A DNA stretch of 59,305 nucleotides from Alphaproteobacteria bacterium. GTDB lineage: Bacteria > Pseudomonadota > Alphaproteobacteria > 16-39-46 > JABJFC01. Each line of letters begins with the position of its first letter. The first letter of the stretch is position 1. Shown piece by piece: positions 9,238 through 18,769 of this stretch. The stretch is from assembly GCA_018662925.1 (NCBI GenBank), contig JABJFC010000052.1:1-59305 (forward strand), read 5' to 3'. The notes below the pieces were generated by a model. That model saw only the letters and a program-made list of their open reading frames with translations. It had not been told where the DNA came from and searched no databases. Position numbers and translations under genes: made by a program.

Positions 9238-9750
9238 CTAACGTTTGGAGAACTGGAAGCTACGACGTGCTTTGCGACGACCGTATTTCTTACGCTCAAC
9301 CACACGACTGTCACGCGTTAAGAATCCGCCCGTTTTCAATGATGGCCTAAGCTCTGGCTCAAAGCAAACGAGTGCCTTACTGATACCATGGCGTACAGCT
9401 CCGGCTTGTCCCGAAAGCCCACCACCTTTAACGGTGCACATAACGTCAAAATGACCCTTGCGATTTACGATATCAAAAGGTTGCCCAATGAGCATTCGCA
9501 AAACAGGACGCGCAAAATAAACTCTGCTATCTTTCCCGTTTACTGTAACTTTACCTTTTCCAGGCTTAATCCATACCCTGGCAATGGCATTTTTTCTCTT
9601 TCCGGTCGCGTAAGAACGCCCCAAAGAATCCTTTTTGGGCTCAACAGGCTTTGACTCCGCAGATTTTTTTTCTGTCGTCTTCTGCTCTGGAGCTGCGATT
9701 CCTTCGGTTACCTTTTTCAATCCAGCAAGATCTGTCTTTTCTGCAGCCAT
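9238..9750 (-). CDS. rpsI: 30S ribosomal protein S9
   Basis: The 170-residue protein carries the S9 fold from about residue 45 ([20 protein letters not shown]) to the conserved basic C-terminus ([17 protein letters not shown]), which reaches into the ribosomal P site. The first 40 residues form a Lys/Glu/Pro-rich extension not present in the 130-residue enterobacterial protein but common in alphaproteobacteria. Its ATG directly abuts the rplM stop codon, and GAGGAG lies 7 bases upstream of the start, inside the end of rplM. The two genes are an operon, as in most bacteria. Confidence 0.97.
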   Translation of the reverse strand: MAAEKTDLAGLKKVTEGIAAPEQKTTEKKSAESKPVEPKKDSLGRSYATGKRKNAIARVWIKPGKGKVTVNGKDSRVYFARPVLRMLIGQPFDIVNRKGHFDVMCTVKGGGLSGQAGAVRHGISKALVCFEPELRPSLKTGGFLTRDSRVVERKKYGRRKARRSFQFSKR

Positions 9751-10215
9751 CTATGCGCTCCTCTTGTTCTTTGGATTCATCTTTGCAATGTCTAATACTG
9801 TAGGCTTTTGAGCCTCATGGGGATGCTTTTCTCCAGCATATACGTATAGATTCTTCATCTGCTGCCGTCCAAGAGGACCCCTCGGAATCATTCTTTGAAC
9901 AGCTTTTTGAATCACACGTTCAGGAAACTTACCCTCGAGAATCTCACCAGCAGTTTTCTGCTTAATTCCGCCAGGAAATCCTGTATGACGATAGTAGATT
10001 TTATCAGAAAGCTTTTTACCGGTGAGCCCCACCTTTTCAGCATTGATTATAATCACGTAATCCCCACAATCCATATGAGGCGTATACTCAGGCTTTGTTT
10101 TTCCACGAAGCATATTGGCAACCAACGACGCCATTCGCCCCAAAATAATTTCTCTCGCATCAATAATGTACCACTTCTTATCGATCTCAGAAGCTTTCAT
10201 CGAATAGGTTTTCAT
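9751..10215 (-). CDS. rplM: 50S ribosomal protein L13
   Basis: The 154-residue protein is L13, an early-assembling 23S rRNA-binding protein. It shows [17 protein letters not shown] near the N-terminus, [17 protein letters not shown] and [19 protein letters not shown] further on. The start at 10215 gives the usual L13 beginning ([15 protein letters not shown]) and has TAGGTG at a good distance; a longer version from 10242 is less likely. It is the first gene of the rplM-rpsI operon. Confidence 0.96.
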   Translation of the reverse strand: MKTYSMKASEIDKKWYIIDAREIILGRMASLVANMLRGKTKPEYTPHMDCGDYVIIINAEKVGLTGKKLSDKIYYRHTGFPGGIKQKTAGEILEGKFPERVIQKAVQRMIPRGPLGRQQMKNLYVYAGEKHPHEAQKPTVLDIAKMNPKNKRSA

Positions 10216-10254
10216 GAAGCACCTACTATCCTTATGTTTCATCCAATGAGTATG

Positions 10255-10283
10255 CTTCTACTGAACAGTAAGACTGGTGTCAA
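10255..10283 (-). promoter_or_regulatory. Candidate rplM-rpsI promoter
   Basis: On the minus strand a consensus -35 box TTGACA (10278-10283) is followed after 17 bp by TAGAAG (10255-10260), a weak -10 box. It lies about 40 bp upstream of the rplM start. The -10 box is poor, so another position is possible. Confidence 0.4.
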
Positions 10284-10323
10284 TAAAAATCGCTCCCTTC
10301 CATATTTTATGCCAGTCCCAAGA

Positions 10324-10341
10324 GAGGTATCATAATACCTC
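10324..10341. other. Small perfect hairpin in the rplM/MFS divergent region
   Basis: GAGGTAT (10324-10330) and ATACCTC (10335-10341) form a perfect 7-bp stem with a 4-base loop. It lies between the two divergent promoters. No T-tract follows on either strand, so it is not a typical terminator. Confidence 0.35.
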
Positions 10342-10411
10342 CGCCTCTTAAGGGCCCGATATTGCCCCTTTCTCACAGGAAAAAAAATCGCTCCCCAATT
10401 AAATTTCCCTT

Positions 10412-10440
10412 TTGATTAGAGGGCACAACTATCGTATAGT
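10412..10440 (+). promoter_or_regulatory. Candidate sigma-70 promoter of the MFS transporter gene
   Basis: TTGATT (10412-10417) and TATAGT (10435-10440) are spaced by exactly 17 bp. Each matches the sigma-70 consensus at four or five of six positions. The MFS start codon is about 47 bp downstream. Confidence 0.55.
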
Positions 10441-10486
10441 CAAAGGTGAATTGGAGGCGAAACTTCCTGTATAAAAGGTATAAAAA

Positions 10487-11806
10487 ATGTTTAAAAAATT
10501 TCATCTTCTCAGGAAATTAAAGAAGAGCGAATTTTTGCAACTTGTTTTACCCACAGTTTCCCCACTTGTTAGCCTCGGTGCCATCAGTATTGGAACCGGT
10601 TTTTTAATGACACTGCTAACGGTGCGCATGGAAATGATGGGAGCTTCCACGTTCGAGATAGCCCTTCTTTCTACTACCTACTATGGCGGATTTGTTCTAG
10701 GCTCATTTAGATCTGAACCCTTTTTGGTGCGTGTCGGACATATCAGAGCCTACGCTGTTTTTGGGGCAATTACAGCTATCGTGGCTATGCTTCATGGTCT
10801 CTTTCTGAATCCATGGTCCTGGATCGTGCTTAGATTCATCGGAGGTTATTGCCTAGCAGGCCTCTATATTGTGATAGAAAGCTGGTTGCTGATAAAAAGC
10901 GCTCCTAGCACACGAGGACGAATTCTGTCTTTTTACATGATCAGCCTTTATGCCTCCCAGTCCTTGGGACAACTGTTCCTGAGACTCAGCGACATGGAAA
11001 CTCTTATGCCATTTTGCATTATTACTATTTTTTGCTCTCTCTCGATTATTCCTCTGTCCATGACAAAGGTGAAGTCTCCTATTTTCGAAAAAACCTCTCT
11101 TCTAACCATTGGGACCATGTTCAAAATCTCACCTTCTAGCGTTCTAGGAAGTTTAGTATCGGGCATGATCCTGGGCTCCCTATACGGCCTTTTCCCATCA
11201 TTCCTTCACGATGTGGGATCCAATGTGGATCAAATTGCCATTTTAATGAGTATCGTCATTTTTGGCGGTATGCTCCTTCAGTACCCCATCGGTCTTATGT
11301 CTGATCTCTTTGAGAAACGAAGTGTCATGACAGTTATCTGCATTTTATTAAGCCTTTCATGTATTTTGATTATGGCCTCTGCCTACACACATCAACTATT
11401 TTTCACCTTTTCCACATTTCTATTTGGAGGATTCGCTTTTGTGCTATACCCACTCAGCATTACCTTTGCCTGTGACACAGTAAAGCCTGATGACATCGTT
11501 GCTACGACCGGAACCCTATTTTTGGCCTATGGTATCGGAGCAACCGTTGGTCCTTTCCTCTATGGCGTCGGGGCAAGGCTTGCTCCTTACTTCCCAGAGG
11601 CCTTAGTGAGATTCATGTCCCCCATTGGACTATTCGTATACATTGGGCTTCTTTCCGCAGCCTTGGGCATCTTCATTTTTTGGAGACGAGCTATGTTACC
11701 CGCTGTCTCAGCAGATGACCAAGCAAACTTCGTCGCCATGCCACGCTCTACACCCGTCGTCAGTGAATTCGATCCTCGCATCGAAGAAGGCCTTGAGAAA
11801 GAATAG
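10487..11806 (+). CDS. MFS transporter (YcaD-like)
   Basis: The 439-residue protein has about twelve hydrophobic helices in two halves. The arrangement MEMMGASTFEIALLSTTYYG followed by GSFRSEPFLVRVGHIRAY corresponds to the loop 2-3 region of major facilitator proteins, and GGYCLAGLYIVIESWL resembles the YcaD branch of putative drug or metabolite exporters. The second half shows QYPIGLMSDLFEKR, the matching loop 8-9 motif. Substrate cannot be told. It stands alone between rplM and mmsB and is preceded by a good sigma-70 promoter. Confidence 0.87.
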   Translation: MFKKFHLLRKLKKSEFLQLVLPTVSPLVSLGAISIGTGFLMTLLTVRMEMMGASTFEIALLSTTYYGGFVLGSFRSEPFLVRVGHIRAYAVFGAITAIVAMLHGLFLNPWSWIVLRFIGGYCLAGLYIVIESWLLIKSAPSTRGRILSFYMISLYASQSLGQLFLRLSDMETLMPFCIITIFCSLSIIPLSMTKVKSPIFEKTSLLTIGTMFKISPSSVLGSLVSGMILGSLYGLFPSFLHDVGSNVDQIAILMSIVIFGGMLLQYPIGLMSDLFEKRSVMTVICILLSLSCILIMASAYTHQLFFTFSTFLFGGFAFVLYPLSITFACDTVKPDDIVATTGTLFLAYGIGATVGPFLYGVGARLAPYFPEALVRFMSPIGLFVYIGLLSAALGIFIFWRRAMLPAVSADDQANFVAMPRSTPVVSEFDPRIEEGLEKE

Positions 11807-11913
11807 GCATTGAGGCCCGAGACTCTCTACAAAACCACGAACTTCCCAATTGTTTTTCCCCCTATATTGAGTCACAATAAGCCTAGGGAGTTACTGTTTT
11901 CAAAACGTGGGAG

Positions 11914-12804
11914 ATGGCAACGATGCAAAAAGAAATAGGCTTCATTGGAATCGGGCATATGGGTTTTCCTATGGCCAAAAACCTCCTGAACAGTGGCTAT
12001 AAGGTCCATGTCTTCGACCTAGCTGAGAGCGCCCTTGATGCCATTGAAAAAGAAGGCGCCGTTAAAGCATCTTCTGTAGCTGAAGTCGCCGAAAAATGCA
12101 CCACTATCCTGAGTATTCTTCCTGAAGGCCCCCATGTTCGAAGCGTCTACTTAGGAGACGAAGGTTTAATCGCCCATGCCAAGCCCCATAGTTTTTTCAT
12201 GGAATGCTCTACCATTGGCGTAGAGACTTCTAAACTTGTCCACATCAAAACAAAATCCGCTGGCCATCGCATGGTGGATGCCCCTGTCTCTGGTGGCGTT
12301 GGTGGCGCAAAAGCAGGCACTTTGACCTTTATGGTCGGCGGCTCTGACAAAGACTTTCAAGAAGCCTTTCCTATCTTTGATATTCTGGGCAAAAATATCA
12401 TCCACACGGGGGGAGATGGCATGGGTCAGGTGGCCAAAACCTGCAATAATCTATTGCTGGGTATTTCCATGATTGGAACGTGCGAGGCCTTTGCCTTGGG
12501 GAAAAAACTCGGCATCGATCCTCAACGCCTCTTCGAAGTTATTTCCCAGTCTTCGGGCCAATGCTGGTCTGTCACCAGTTATTGCCCCGAACCAGGACTC
12601 GTCGAAGCCGCCCCCTCTAATCGTGATTATGAGCCAGGATTTACGGCTGCCATGATGCTGAAAGACCTAAAATTAGCCGAGGCCGCAGCCTCCCTTGCAA
12701 AAGCCAATATCCCCATAGGCGATAAGGCCATCGAACTTTACGAGAAGTTCTGCAAAGACGGTTTCGACGGCAAAGATTTCTCAGGAATAATTGAAGAGTT
12801 GTAG
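11914..12804 (+). CDS. mmsB: 3-hydroxyisobutyrate dehydrogenase
   Basis: The 296-residue enzyme oxidises 3-hydroxyisobutyrate to methylmalonate semialdehyde in valine breakdown. The NAD-binding motif IGFIGIGHMGFPMAKNLL is at about 8-25. DAPVSGGVGGAKAGTLTFMV is the substrate-binding block, and the catalytic lysine lies in GQVAKTCNNLLLG (family motif GxxKxxNN). GFTAAMMLKDLKLA near the C-terminus is also typical. The length equals the family norm. The in-frame ATG at 11923 is an alternative start. No other valine-degradation gene is adjacent, although an E1/E2 2-oxo acid dehydrogenase occurs at 26.6-29.8 kb. Confidence 0.9.
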   Translation: MATMQKEIGFIGIGHMGFPMAKNLLNSGYKVHVFDLAESALDAIEKEGAVKASSVAEVAEKCTTILSILPEGPHVRSVYLGDEGLIAHAKPHSFFMECSTIGVETSKLVHIKTKSAGHRMVDAPVSGGVGGAKAGTLTFMVGGSDKDFQEAFPIFDILGKNIIHTGGDGMGQVAKTCNNLLLGISMIGTCEAFALGKKLGIDPQRLFEVISQSSGQCWSVTSYCPEPGLVEAAPSNRDYEPGFTAAMMLKDLKLAEAAASLAKANIPIGDKAIELYEKFCKDGFDGKDFSGIIEEL

Positions 12805-12976
12805 TGAAAAGGGTTGATTCCCATTTTTAAACCACCAAAGTGCAATCTTTCACAAATTATCCCTTTAAAAACAACCAACTAAAATTTATTTTAAAAAATT
12901 AACTAAATTTTAACCTTTTTATTCACATAATTAATATAAAGGGAGTTAAATTTTTTAGGTCTGGGAGACGTGGAAC

Positions 12977-13432
12977 ATGAAAAGTATTTATTTTGAATCA
13001 ATTGTGTTGATTGAAAAATTGCACAGGCTATTTTTAGAAGTTGTCCGAGCAGAACTGGAACGCTCAAAGATTTATGACATCAATAATGTTCAATCACTCA
13101 TTCTTTATAACATTGGCGAGAATCAGCTCACAGTGGGAGATTTGACGTCCAGAGGGCTTTATATGGGTTCTAATGTGACTTACAACTTAAAAAAACTTGT
13201 TGAAAATGGATACCTTCATCAAGAGAAATCTTCCCACGATCGACGGTCAAGCCAAGTACGAGTGACAGAGAAAGGACGCGCCCTTTGCAAAAAAATTGCT
13301 GCCGTCCTCGACAAACAGGCCAAGCAACTCAAGAAAGCAGGAACGACAACAGAAAACCTCCAAGACGCAACCGATTATCTAAAGATGCTCGAAAACTTTT
13401 GGGCCTCTGAAACACGAACACCCTTGTTCTAA
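12977..13432 (+). CDS. ldtR: MarR-family regulator, LdtR type
   Basis: The 151-residue protein is a winged-helix regulator very like LdtR of Rhizobiales and Liberibacter. Family blocks include YFESIVLIEKLHRLFLEVV, NNVQSLILYNIGENQLTVG, and GLYMGSNVTYNLKKLVENGY, which contains the recognition helix. DRRSSQVRVTEKG is the wing. In those species LdtR controls an L,D-transpeptidase and osmotic-stress genes. A YkuD-fold protein is encoded at 26.1 kb, but nothing here links the two directly. GGGAG lies 11 bases upstream of ATG. The 170 bp before the gene is very AT-rich, with near-repeats of AACTAAAATTT, which may be an autoregulatory site. Confidence 0.85.
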   Translation: MKSIYFESIVLIEKLHRLFLEVVRAELERSKIYDINNVQSLILYNIGENQLTVGDLTSRGLYMGSNVTYNLKKLVENGYLHQEKSSHDRRSSQVRVTEKGRALCKKIAAVLDKQAKQLKKAGTTTENLQDATDYLKMLENFWASETRTPLF

Positions 13433-13442
13433 GACGAATACA

Positions 13443-14318
13443 CTAGTCTTCTTGTTGCCAAATAAGTCCTGGCAGGACAAAGGTTGGATCAAGACCCTCT
13501 TTCTTACAAAGCCCCCGCAAAAGCGACTCCTTTGGCAAATGTCCATATGATACTTCTAGCTCTTTACAATGAATTCCGCCGGGAACAAAGGCACTGGAAA
13601 TTCCTACTCCCTGTGCCCCTTGGATGTCAGTATGAAAAGAATCCCCAATGGCCAAAAAACTTTCCCTTGGAATACCATCAAATTTATCAAAAATGGCTCT
13701 ATAAACCGAAGGGTGCGGTTTGCCATGATAGAAAACTGTTCCGCCTCTCTCTTCGTACAGACTTGCTAAAGCTCCCGCACAAAACATCGGCTTGCCCTGA
13801 ATATGGACAATGTAATCTGGATTGACACAAATCATGGGAGGGCTATTAGTAGCTGCTTTGTCCAATAAACCTTTATAAGGTTCCAACGTATCAAAGGCCT
13901 CACGCGTACCCGTTGCTAATATAATATCCGCCTCCGAGACATTATCTACGACCTCAAGCGGCACTCCCTCCATCAAATGTTCATCTTTACCAGGCCCCAG
14001 ATAATAGCACTTCTCTCCCAAATCAGCATATTTTCCAGCCTTAAGCGTTTTATAGGCATCTTCACCCGACGTCATGATAAATTCATAAAGTTGATGAGGA
14101 ATACCGATTTCGTCCAAACGTTCTTCAACCTTCTCAACCCGCCGAGGAGCGTTGGACAGAAAAATCACCGGTTTTTTTAGCTCTTTTAGTTTTGTCAGGC
14201 ACTCAATGACCCCAGGATACGGTAGTTTTCCATCATGGGTCACTCCCCATAAATCGACGATAAATCCTTCAAATTTATCCACACATTCACGCATCCCCAC
14301 TAAAGTTGAAAAACTCAT
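13443..14318 (-). CDS. HAD-superfamily hydrolase, TIGR01459 type
   Basis: The 291-residue protein is a class IIA HAD phosphatase of the alphaproteobacterial TIGR01459 group, related to NagD. Motif I is DLWGVTHDG with the nucleophile Asp, motif II is FLSNAPRR, and motif IV is AIGDSFHTDIQGAQG. The Lys of motif III is in HGKPHPSVY. The substrate is not known; relatives hydrolyse sugar or nucleotide phosphates. Start 14318 is supported by AAGGAG 5 bases upstream. A longer frame from 14435 would overlap the divergent peptidase gene and lacks such a site. The stop lies 10 bp from the convergent ldtR stop. Confidence 0.87.
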   Translation of the reverse strand: MSFSTLVGMRECVDKFEGFIVDLWGVTHDGKLPYPGVIECLTKLKELKKPVIFLSNAPRRVEKVEERLDEIGIPHQLYEFIMTSGEDAYKTLKAGKYADLGEKCYYLGPGKDEHLMEGVPLEVVDNVSEADIILATGTREAFDTLEPYKGLLDKAATNSPPMICVNPDYIVHIQGKPMFCAGALASLYEERGGTVFYHGKPHPSVYRAIFDKFDGIPRESFLAIGDSFHTDIQGAQGVGISSAFVPGGIHCKELEVSYGHLPKESLLRGLCKKEGLDPTFVLPGLIWQQED

Positions 14319-14346
14319 CTTCACTCCTTCTTGTTGAAAGGCTACA

Positions 14347-15768
14347 ATGACACATATCACCTTTGATGGAAAAGACATAAGAATGAAAAATAGCCCATAC
14401 GTCCTAGCAAAAAAAGCTACAAATCCAGTCCCCATTTATTTGCTCACCAAGAAAGCCTTAAAGTCCTGGAGCTTGCAGCAATCCTTAGAAACCCAAAATT
14501 GGATTCAGGCAACTAATTTTAAAGCCGCCCCTGGGACGTTCCGTCTTGTTCCGACAAAAGAGGGCCATTTGGACCAAGTTCTTTTTGGCACTCCCGATGA
14601 CTTTTGGACCTATGGTGTCCTAGCAAAGAGGCTTCCCCATCATCATATCTACGAATTTAAGTCCCCTTTATCCGACGACAAATTATTGCTTGCGATCTTG
14701 GCATGGGGGCTTAGCGCTTATTCATTTGATAAACTGAAGTCTGATAAACCTGAAAGATCCTTTTCAAAAATCATCGTCCCCCCATCTGTAAATTTTGAGG
14801 ATGTCTCTTCCACCCTCAACGGAATCTGCCTCGTACGCGATCTCATCAATACCCCGGCATCTCATCTGGGGCCCCAAGAACTTGTGGAAGAGGTCCAGAA
14901 TGTGGCGAAACAGCACAAGGCAACGTGCCATGTTATTTCGGGCGATGACCTGATCGAGCAAAATTACCCCGCCGTCCATACGGTTGGAAAAAGTAGCCAT
15001 CGCCTACCACATGTCATAGATCTCAAATGGGGAAACCCCAAACATCCCCAACTTACTTTAGTTGGAAAAGGCGTTACTTTTGATACAGGTGGCCTAGATC
15101 TCAAGCCAAGCGGTGCCATGAAGTTCATGAAAAAAGACATGGGGGGCGCGGCCCATGCCCTTGCTCTTGCTCAGATGATCATGGATGCCAACTTACCCAT
15201 TTCTCTACGACTCCTTATTGGCGCCGTTGAAAACAGTGTTTCTTCCCAAGCGATGCGCCCTCTGGATGTTACGAAGACTCGTAATGGCATGACTGTTGAG
15301 ATCGGGAATACCGATGCGGAAGGACGGCTGGTGCTTGCCGATCTTTTGACAGAAGCATCCTCCCAAAAGCCAAATCTGATCATTGATTTTGCAACCCTTA
15401 CTGGGGCCGCTCGTGTTGCACTGGGCCCGGATGTACCTGTGTTCTTTACCAATCGCCCATCCCTTGCACAGGATCTCATGAAGGCATCCGAAGTTTCCCA
15501 CGATCCGTTTTGGCAGCTTCCTCTCTGGAAAGGCTATGATGCCATGATCGAAACGTCTGTGGCTGATTTAAGCAACAATCCAACAAGTCCTTACGGCGGC
15601 GCTATAACAGCAGGGTTGTTTTTAGAGAAGTTTATTTCTAACGATACCCCTTGGATTCATACGGATCTTATGGCATGGAATTTAACTGCACGACCTGGGC
15701 GGCCAAAAGGTGGAGAAGCCATGGGATTGAGAGCTATGTACGAGATGGTAAACAGATGGGTAAAATAA
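14347..15768 (+). CDS. Leucyl aminopeptidase family protein (M17)
   Basis: The 473-residue protein is a cytosolic M17 metallo-aminopeptidase. The N-terminal part is divergent and contains a His/Pro-rich stretch. The catalytic domain begins near residue 165 (RDLINTPASHLGPQEL). The metal-binding and catalytic blocks are VGKGVTFDTGGLDLKPSGA, MKKDMGGAAHALA and NTDAEGRLVLADLLTEA, all intact. FATLTGAARVALG follows. The gene is divergent from the HAD gene, with 28 bp between starts, and its stop overlaps the dsbD start (TAATG), so the two are translationally coupled. Confidence 0.92.
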   Translation: MTHITFDGKDIRMKNSPYVLAKKATNPVPIYLLTKKALKSWSLQQSLETQNWIQATNFKAAPGTFRLVPTKEGHLDQVLFGTPDDFWTYGVLAKRLPHHHIYEFKSPLSDDKLLLAILAWGLSAYSFDKLKSDKPERSFSKIIVPPSVNFEDVSSTLNGICLVRDLINTPASHLGPQELVEEVQNVAKQHKATCHVISGDDLIEQNYPAVHTVGKSSHRLPHVIDLKWGNPKHPQLTLVGKGVTFDTGGLDLKPSGAMKFMKKDMGGAAHALALAQMIMDANLPISLRLLIGAVENSVSSQAMRPLDVTKTRNGMTVEIGNTDAEGRLVLADLLTEASSQKPNLIIDFATLTGAARVALGPDVPVFFTNRPSLAQDLMKASEVSHDPFWQLPLWKGYDAMIETSVADLSNNPTSPYGGAITAGLFLEKFISNDTPWIHTDLMAWNLTARPGRPKGGEAMGLRAMYEMVNRWVK

Positions 15769-17387
15769 TGTCGAAACGGCTCTGGAATAAATACTTCTTG
15801 CTTGGATGGCTTGTGGCTTTCCTGATACCCTGTTTATCCGAAGCAGCCTTTCCAAAAGCGCCTCAGCCCACAAAAGCATCACTTATATCTTCTATCACGG
15901 CAATCTCAAATCAAAATGAAGTCCAAATGGGATTAGTTTTGGAAACTCAGTCCCCTTGGAAAATATACGCCCACTCTCAAAACGGCCATGTGGGCTTTCC
16001 CCCCAAAATAAACTGGAATCACTCTAACAATATTAAAGATGTTGAAATATATTGGCCTCAGCCAAAAGAAGTGGAAAGTTATGGAGAAACAATTTCCATT
16101 TACGAAGGAAAAATAATTTTACCCCTAAAGGTAACCCTAAAGAACCCTGGCCAACACCTCACTATGAACATGCACCTCAACTATATGAGCTGCAGTGACA
16201 TGTGTGTTCCTGTAGAACAAACGGTCACTTTTTTTGTTCCAAATGGCCCCTCTTCTCAAACCGATGATGCCAAACTCATTGAAGCTGCCTATTCTACTTC
16301 TACATCGGACCATACCCTAAACTGGAGTCTCTTTTTCATGATTTTAGGATTTGCCCTTCTGGGAGGATTTATCCTTAATTTCATGCCTTGTGTGTTACCC
16401 GTTCTCTCTCTCAAAATCCTTAGCGTTCTCAAATCACATAATCATTCAGCAGCGCGGATCCGACTCAGATTTATGATCACAGTTGCTGGGATCCTATCTT
16501 TTTTCATAGCCTTTGCGGTATCCATCAATATAGCAAAAACTTTTGGCGTTACAATGGGATGGGGATTTCAATTTCAAAATCCCATATTCTTGACCATCCT
16601 TTTCATTGCCCTTGTTGTATTTGGACTAGGGACGTGGGGCACCATAAACATCCCCATTCCTTCGCAGGTAAGTAGATGGCTTCCAACCAATGAAACGCAC
16701 CCCTATTTGAGCGACTATGTAAAAGGCATTTTAGCAGCTGTTCTTGCGACCCCCTGTACGGCCCCCTTTCTTGGAACAGCCGTTGGTTTTGCCCTTGGAA
16801 GGTCCCCTCTAGAGCTCCTGGTAATCTTTTTCACCATCGGCCTAGGACTGGCCATCCCCTATATCCTAGTAGCAATGTCACCCAAGATGGTTCATCTTCT
16901 CCCAAAACCTGGCCCGTGGATGGAAAAGTTGAAGAAAATACTGGCCGTCGGCCTGTTTGGAACTGCTCTTTGGATCGGTTCCCTTTTAGGCCAACACGTT
17001 TACGAAAAACACATCTCCATTGAGAGTGCTAGCTCCCTCCCCTGGACAAACTTTGACTCGGAAAAAATCCCTTCCTTGGTCAGAGACGGAAAAACTGTCC
17101 TTGTTACCATCAGCGCCACATGGTGCTTAACGTGCAAATTCAATGAAAATTTTGTCTTTAACTCCGAAGAAGTTTCTGCAGCTCTAAAAAATCCTGATAT
17201 CGTTCTTATGAAGGGTGATTGGAGCAAAAAAGATGAACGCATCAAAAAATTCTTAATGCTTTATCAACGGGGAGGAATTCCATTTACGGTTATCTTTAGT
17301 CCCCAGCGCCCAGAAGGAGTCATCCTTCCAGAGCTCTTATCCACGGACATTCTTTTAGAGTCTTTAACACAAGCGCAATCGGTTTAA
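15768..17387 (+). CDS. dsbD: Thiol:disulfide interchange protein DsbD
   Basis: The 539-residue protein moves electrons from cytoplasmic thioredoxin to periplasmic thiol proteins. A signal peptide (about residues 1-27) precedes a periplasmic alpha domain with the Cys pair in [13 protein letters not shown]. The membrane domain of about eight helices carries the two redox cysteines in [13 protein letters not shown] and [14 protein letters not shown]-terminal thioredoxin-like domain has the WCLTC active site. Start 15768 is chosen because it overlaps the peptidase stop and gives a clean signal peptide; ATG 15756 is possible. The stop overlaps that of the convergent rnhA by four bases. All six redox cysteines expected of the family are present. 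Confidence 0.9.
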   Translation: MSKRLWNKYFLLGWLVAFLIPCLSEAAFPKAPQPTKASLISSITAISNQNEVQMGLVLETQSPWKIYAHSQNGHVGFPPKINWNHSNNIKDVEIYWPQPKEVESYGETISIYEGKIILPLKVTLKNPGQHLTMNMHLNYMSCSDMCVPVEQTVTFFVPNGPSSQTDDAKLIEAAYSTSTSDHTLNWSLFFMILGFALLGGFILNFMPCVLPVLSLKILSVLKSHNHSAARIRLRFMITVAGILSFFIAFAVSINIAKTFGVTMGWGFQFQNPIFLTILFIALVVFGLGTWGTINIPIPSQVSRWLPTNETHPYLSDYVKGILAAVLATPCTAPFLGTAVGFALGRSPLELLVIFFTIGLGLAIPYILVAMSPKMVHLLPKPGPWMEKLKKILAVGLFGTALWIGSLLGQHVYEKHISIESASSLPWTNFDSEKIPSLVRDGKTVLVTISATWCLTCKFNENFVFNSEEVSAALKNPDIVLMKGDWSKKDERIKKFLMLYQRGGIPFTVIFSPQRPEGVILPELLSTDILLESLTQAQSV

Positions 17388-17827
17388 TGTCCTGAAGCCG
17401 CTTCTGCAGCCTCTTGCGCCAGTTCATCCACCCGGTCATTTTCGGGGTGTCCTGAGTGACCTTTTACCCAAAACCAAGATACTTTGTGAGCATGTGTGAG
17501 GCCTTCTAATATTTCCCAAAGGTCGGCATTTTTAACGGGTTTCCGTTGAGACGTTTTCCATCCCTTTTTTTTCCAAGCGTGGATCCACTTGGTAATGCCG
17601 TCCTTAACATAGGTACTATCTGTGTGAACGTGAACAACAGAGTGTCGCTTTAAGGCTTCTAGTCCTTTTATTGCAGCCAAAAGCTCCATGCGATTATTGG
17701 TTGTATCATACTCATAGCCGGAAAGTTCTTTTTCAACTTCTCCATAGCGCAATAGAACGCCCCAACCTCCGGGACCTGGGTTCCCTTTGCATGCCCCATC
17801 CGTATAAATCTCTACAATGGTTGGCAC
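17384..17827 (-). CDS. rnhA: Ribonuclease HI
   Basis: The 147-residue enzyme cuts RNA in RNA-DNA hybrids. The acidic metal-binding residues are visible as Asp9 in [17 protein letters not shown], the Glu of [10 protein letters not shown], the Asp of [12 protein letters not shown], and the Asp of ENDRVDELA. The basic protrusion ([18 protein letters not shown]) and the [12 protein letters not shown] loop are normal. It is a standalone gene between dsbD (convergent) and the divergent CDGSH gene. Confidence 0.95.
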   Translation of the reverse strand: MPTIVEIYTDGACKGNPGPGGWGVLLRYGEVEKELSGYEYDTTNNRMELLAAIKGLEALKRHSVVHVHTDSTYVKDGITKWIHAWKKKGWKTSQRKPVKNADLWEILEGLTHAHKVSWFWVKGHSGHPENDRVDELAQEAAEAASGH

Positions 17828-17926
17828 TCTAAAATTCCTCTCATTTTTGTTCTTTCTCCCTCTTGAGTATTCTTACAAGCTCTATTAATGTCGCGTCAAC
17901 GAAACATTTCTTTGAAAGAAAGATTT

Positions 17927-18199
17927 ATGACTACAGATAACAACGCCATTACAAATCCTCTTGAGATATGTGTTGCTCAGAAGGGAGCATACCCCGTTCA
18001 AGTTGAAGCTGGAAAACAGTATTGGTGGTGCACCTGTGGACATAGTTCGAAACAACCCATGTGCGATGGAAAACACAAAGGATCAGGTATAAAGCCTGTC
18101 TCTTTCACGCCAACGAAATCTGAGACCCTTTATTTTTGCGGATGTAAGCAAACCCGGACGCCTCCCCTGTGTGACGGAAGTCATAATTCACTGAAGTAA
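17927..18199 (+). CDS. CDGSH iron-sulfur domain protein
   Basis: The 90-residue protein holds two CDGSH-type [2Fe-2S] modules in tandem: CTCGHSSKQPMCDGKH and CGCKQTRTPPLCDGSH, each with three Cys and one His ligand. This is the MitoNEET-like double-motif bacterial class (similar to class 7 proteins). It probably acts in electron transfer or iron-sulfur handling in the cytoplasm. The start at 17927 is preceded by an AAAGAAAG purine stretch and places the first motif at about residue 30; an ATG at 17888 would add 13 residues. The lipoprotein and gcv genes follow on the same strand. Confidence 0.85.
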   Translation: MTTDNNAITNPLEICVAQKGAYPVQVEAGKQYWWCTCGHSSKQPMCDGKHKGSGIKPVSFTPTKSETLYFCGCKQTRTPPLCDGSHNSLK

Positions 18200-18222
18200 T
18201 AAATATGGATGGAATAAAGACC

Positions 18223-18759
18223 ATGAGAAAATATACCAGTTTGACATTTATCGTAAGCCTGCTTGTTGCTCCCCTTCTGTCGGGATGTGGCTACAAAGAA
18301 TACGCATACCATCCCACACCTTGTGTTCCCATGGCTTTACTGGGAGACCTTTCTGAATCAGTCCAATATGACACAGACGGCAATAGAAGCCTCATCATAA
18401 ACTTAGATCAAGTAAAAGGATGGTGTGAAGGTGACGAGGAAACAACGAACGTCAAACTTGTAATTCAAACCATGATACAACGCCCAAATACCGCGTCCGA
18501 TGACTCACAAGAATTCAGTTTTGATTACTTTATAACCGTCACAGATGCACAAAATGATATTATATCGAAAATGATTTATACCGCTCTTGTTGACTTTGAT
18601 GAAAACCAACGAAAAAAAGTTGAGCTTATAGAACAAGTTATCTCCATTCCAGAAAGTTCTGAAAAATCCATCAAAGACTATCGCGTTTATGTTGGCCTCC
18701 AAGTTGACAGTGTCCAACTGGAAAAAAACCGCAAGAAATACGCTAGAAGGGGGAAGTAA
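18223..18759 (+). CDS. Putative lipoprotein of unknown function
   Basis: The 178-residue protein has a lipoprotein signal peptide with the lipobox LLSGC at residues 18-22, followed by a tyrosine-containing stretch (GYKEYAYHPTPC). The mature part looks like a beta-rich periplasmic domain (KLVIQTMIQRP, FDYFITVTDAQNDIISKM) and ends in a basic tail. I do not recognise a named family, although alphaproteobacteria have similarly sized lipoproteins with a beta-rich layout. The start at 18223 is preferred over 18205 because it begins the basic n-region. It lies 10 bp upstream of the proposed gcvT start. Confidence 0.7.
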   Translation: MRKYTSLTFIVSLLVAPLLSGCGYKEYAYHPTPCVPMALLGDLSESVQYDTDGNRSLIINLDQVKGWCEGDEETTNVKLVIQTMIQRPNTASDDSQEFSFDYFITVTDAQNDIISKMIYTALVDFDENQRKKVELIEQVISIPESSEKSIKDYRVYVGLQVDSVQLEKNRKKYARRGK

Positions 18760-18769
18760 ATTCGATCCA

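Noticed and set aside
9027-9314. 95-codon minus-strand frame overlapping rpsI
   Set aside because: It lies mostly in repeat island 1 and then in the wrong frame of rpsI; the composition is not protein-like.
18689-18769. Longer gcvT from ATG 18689
   Set aside because: It would overlap the lipoprotein gene by 71 bp in another frame and add residues unlike any T protein.
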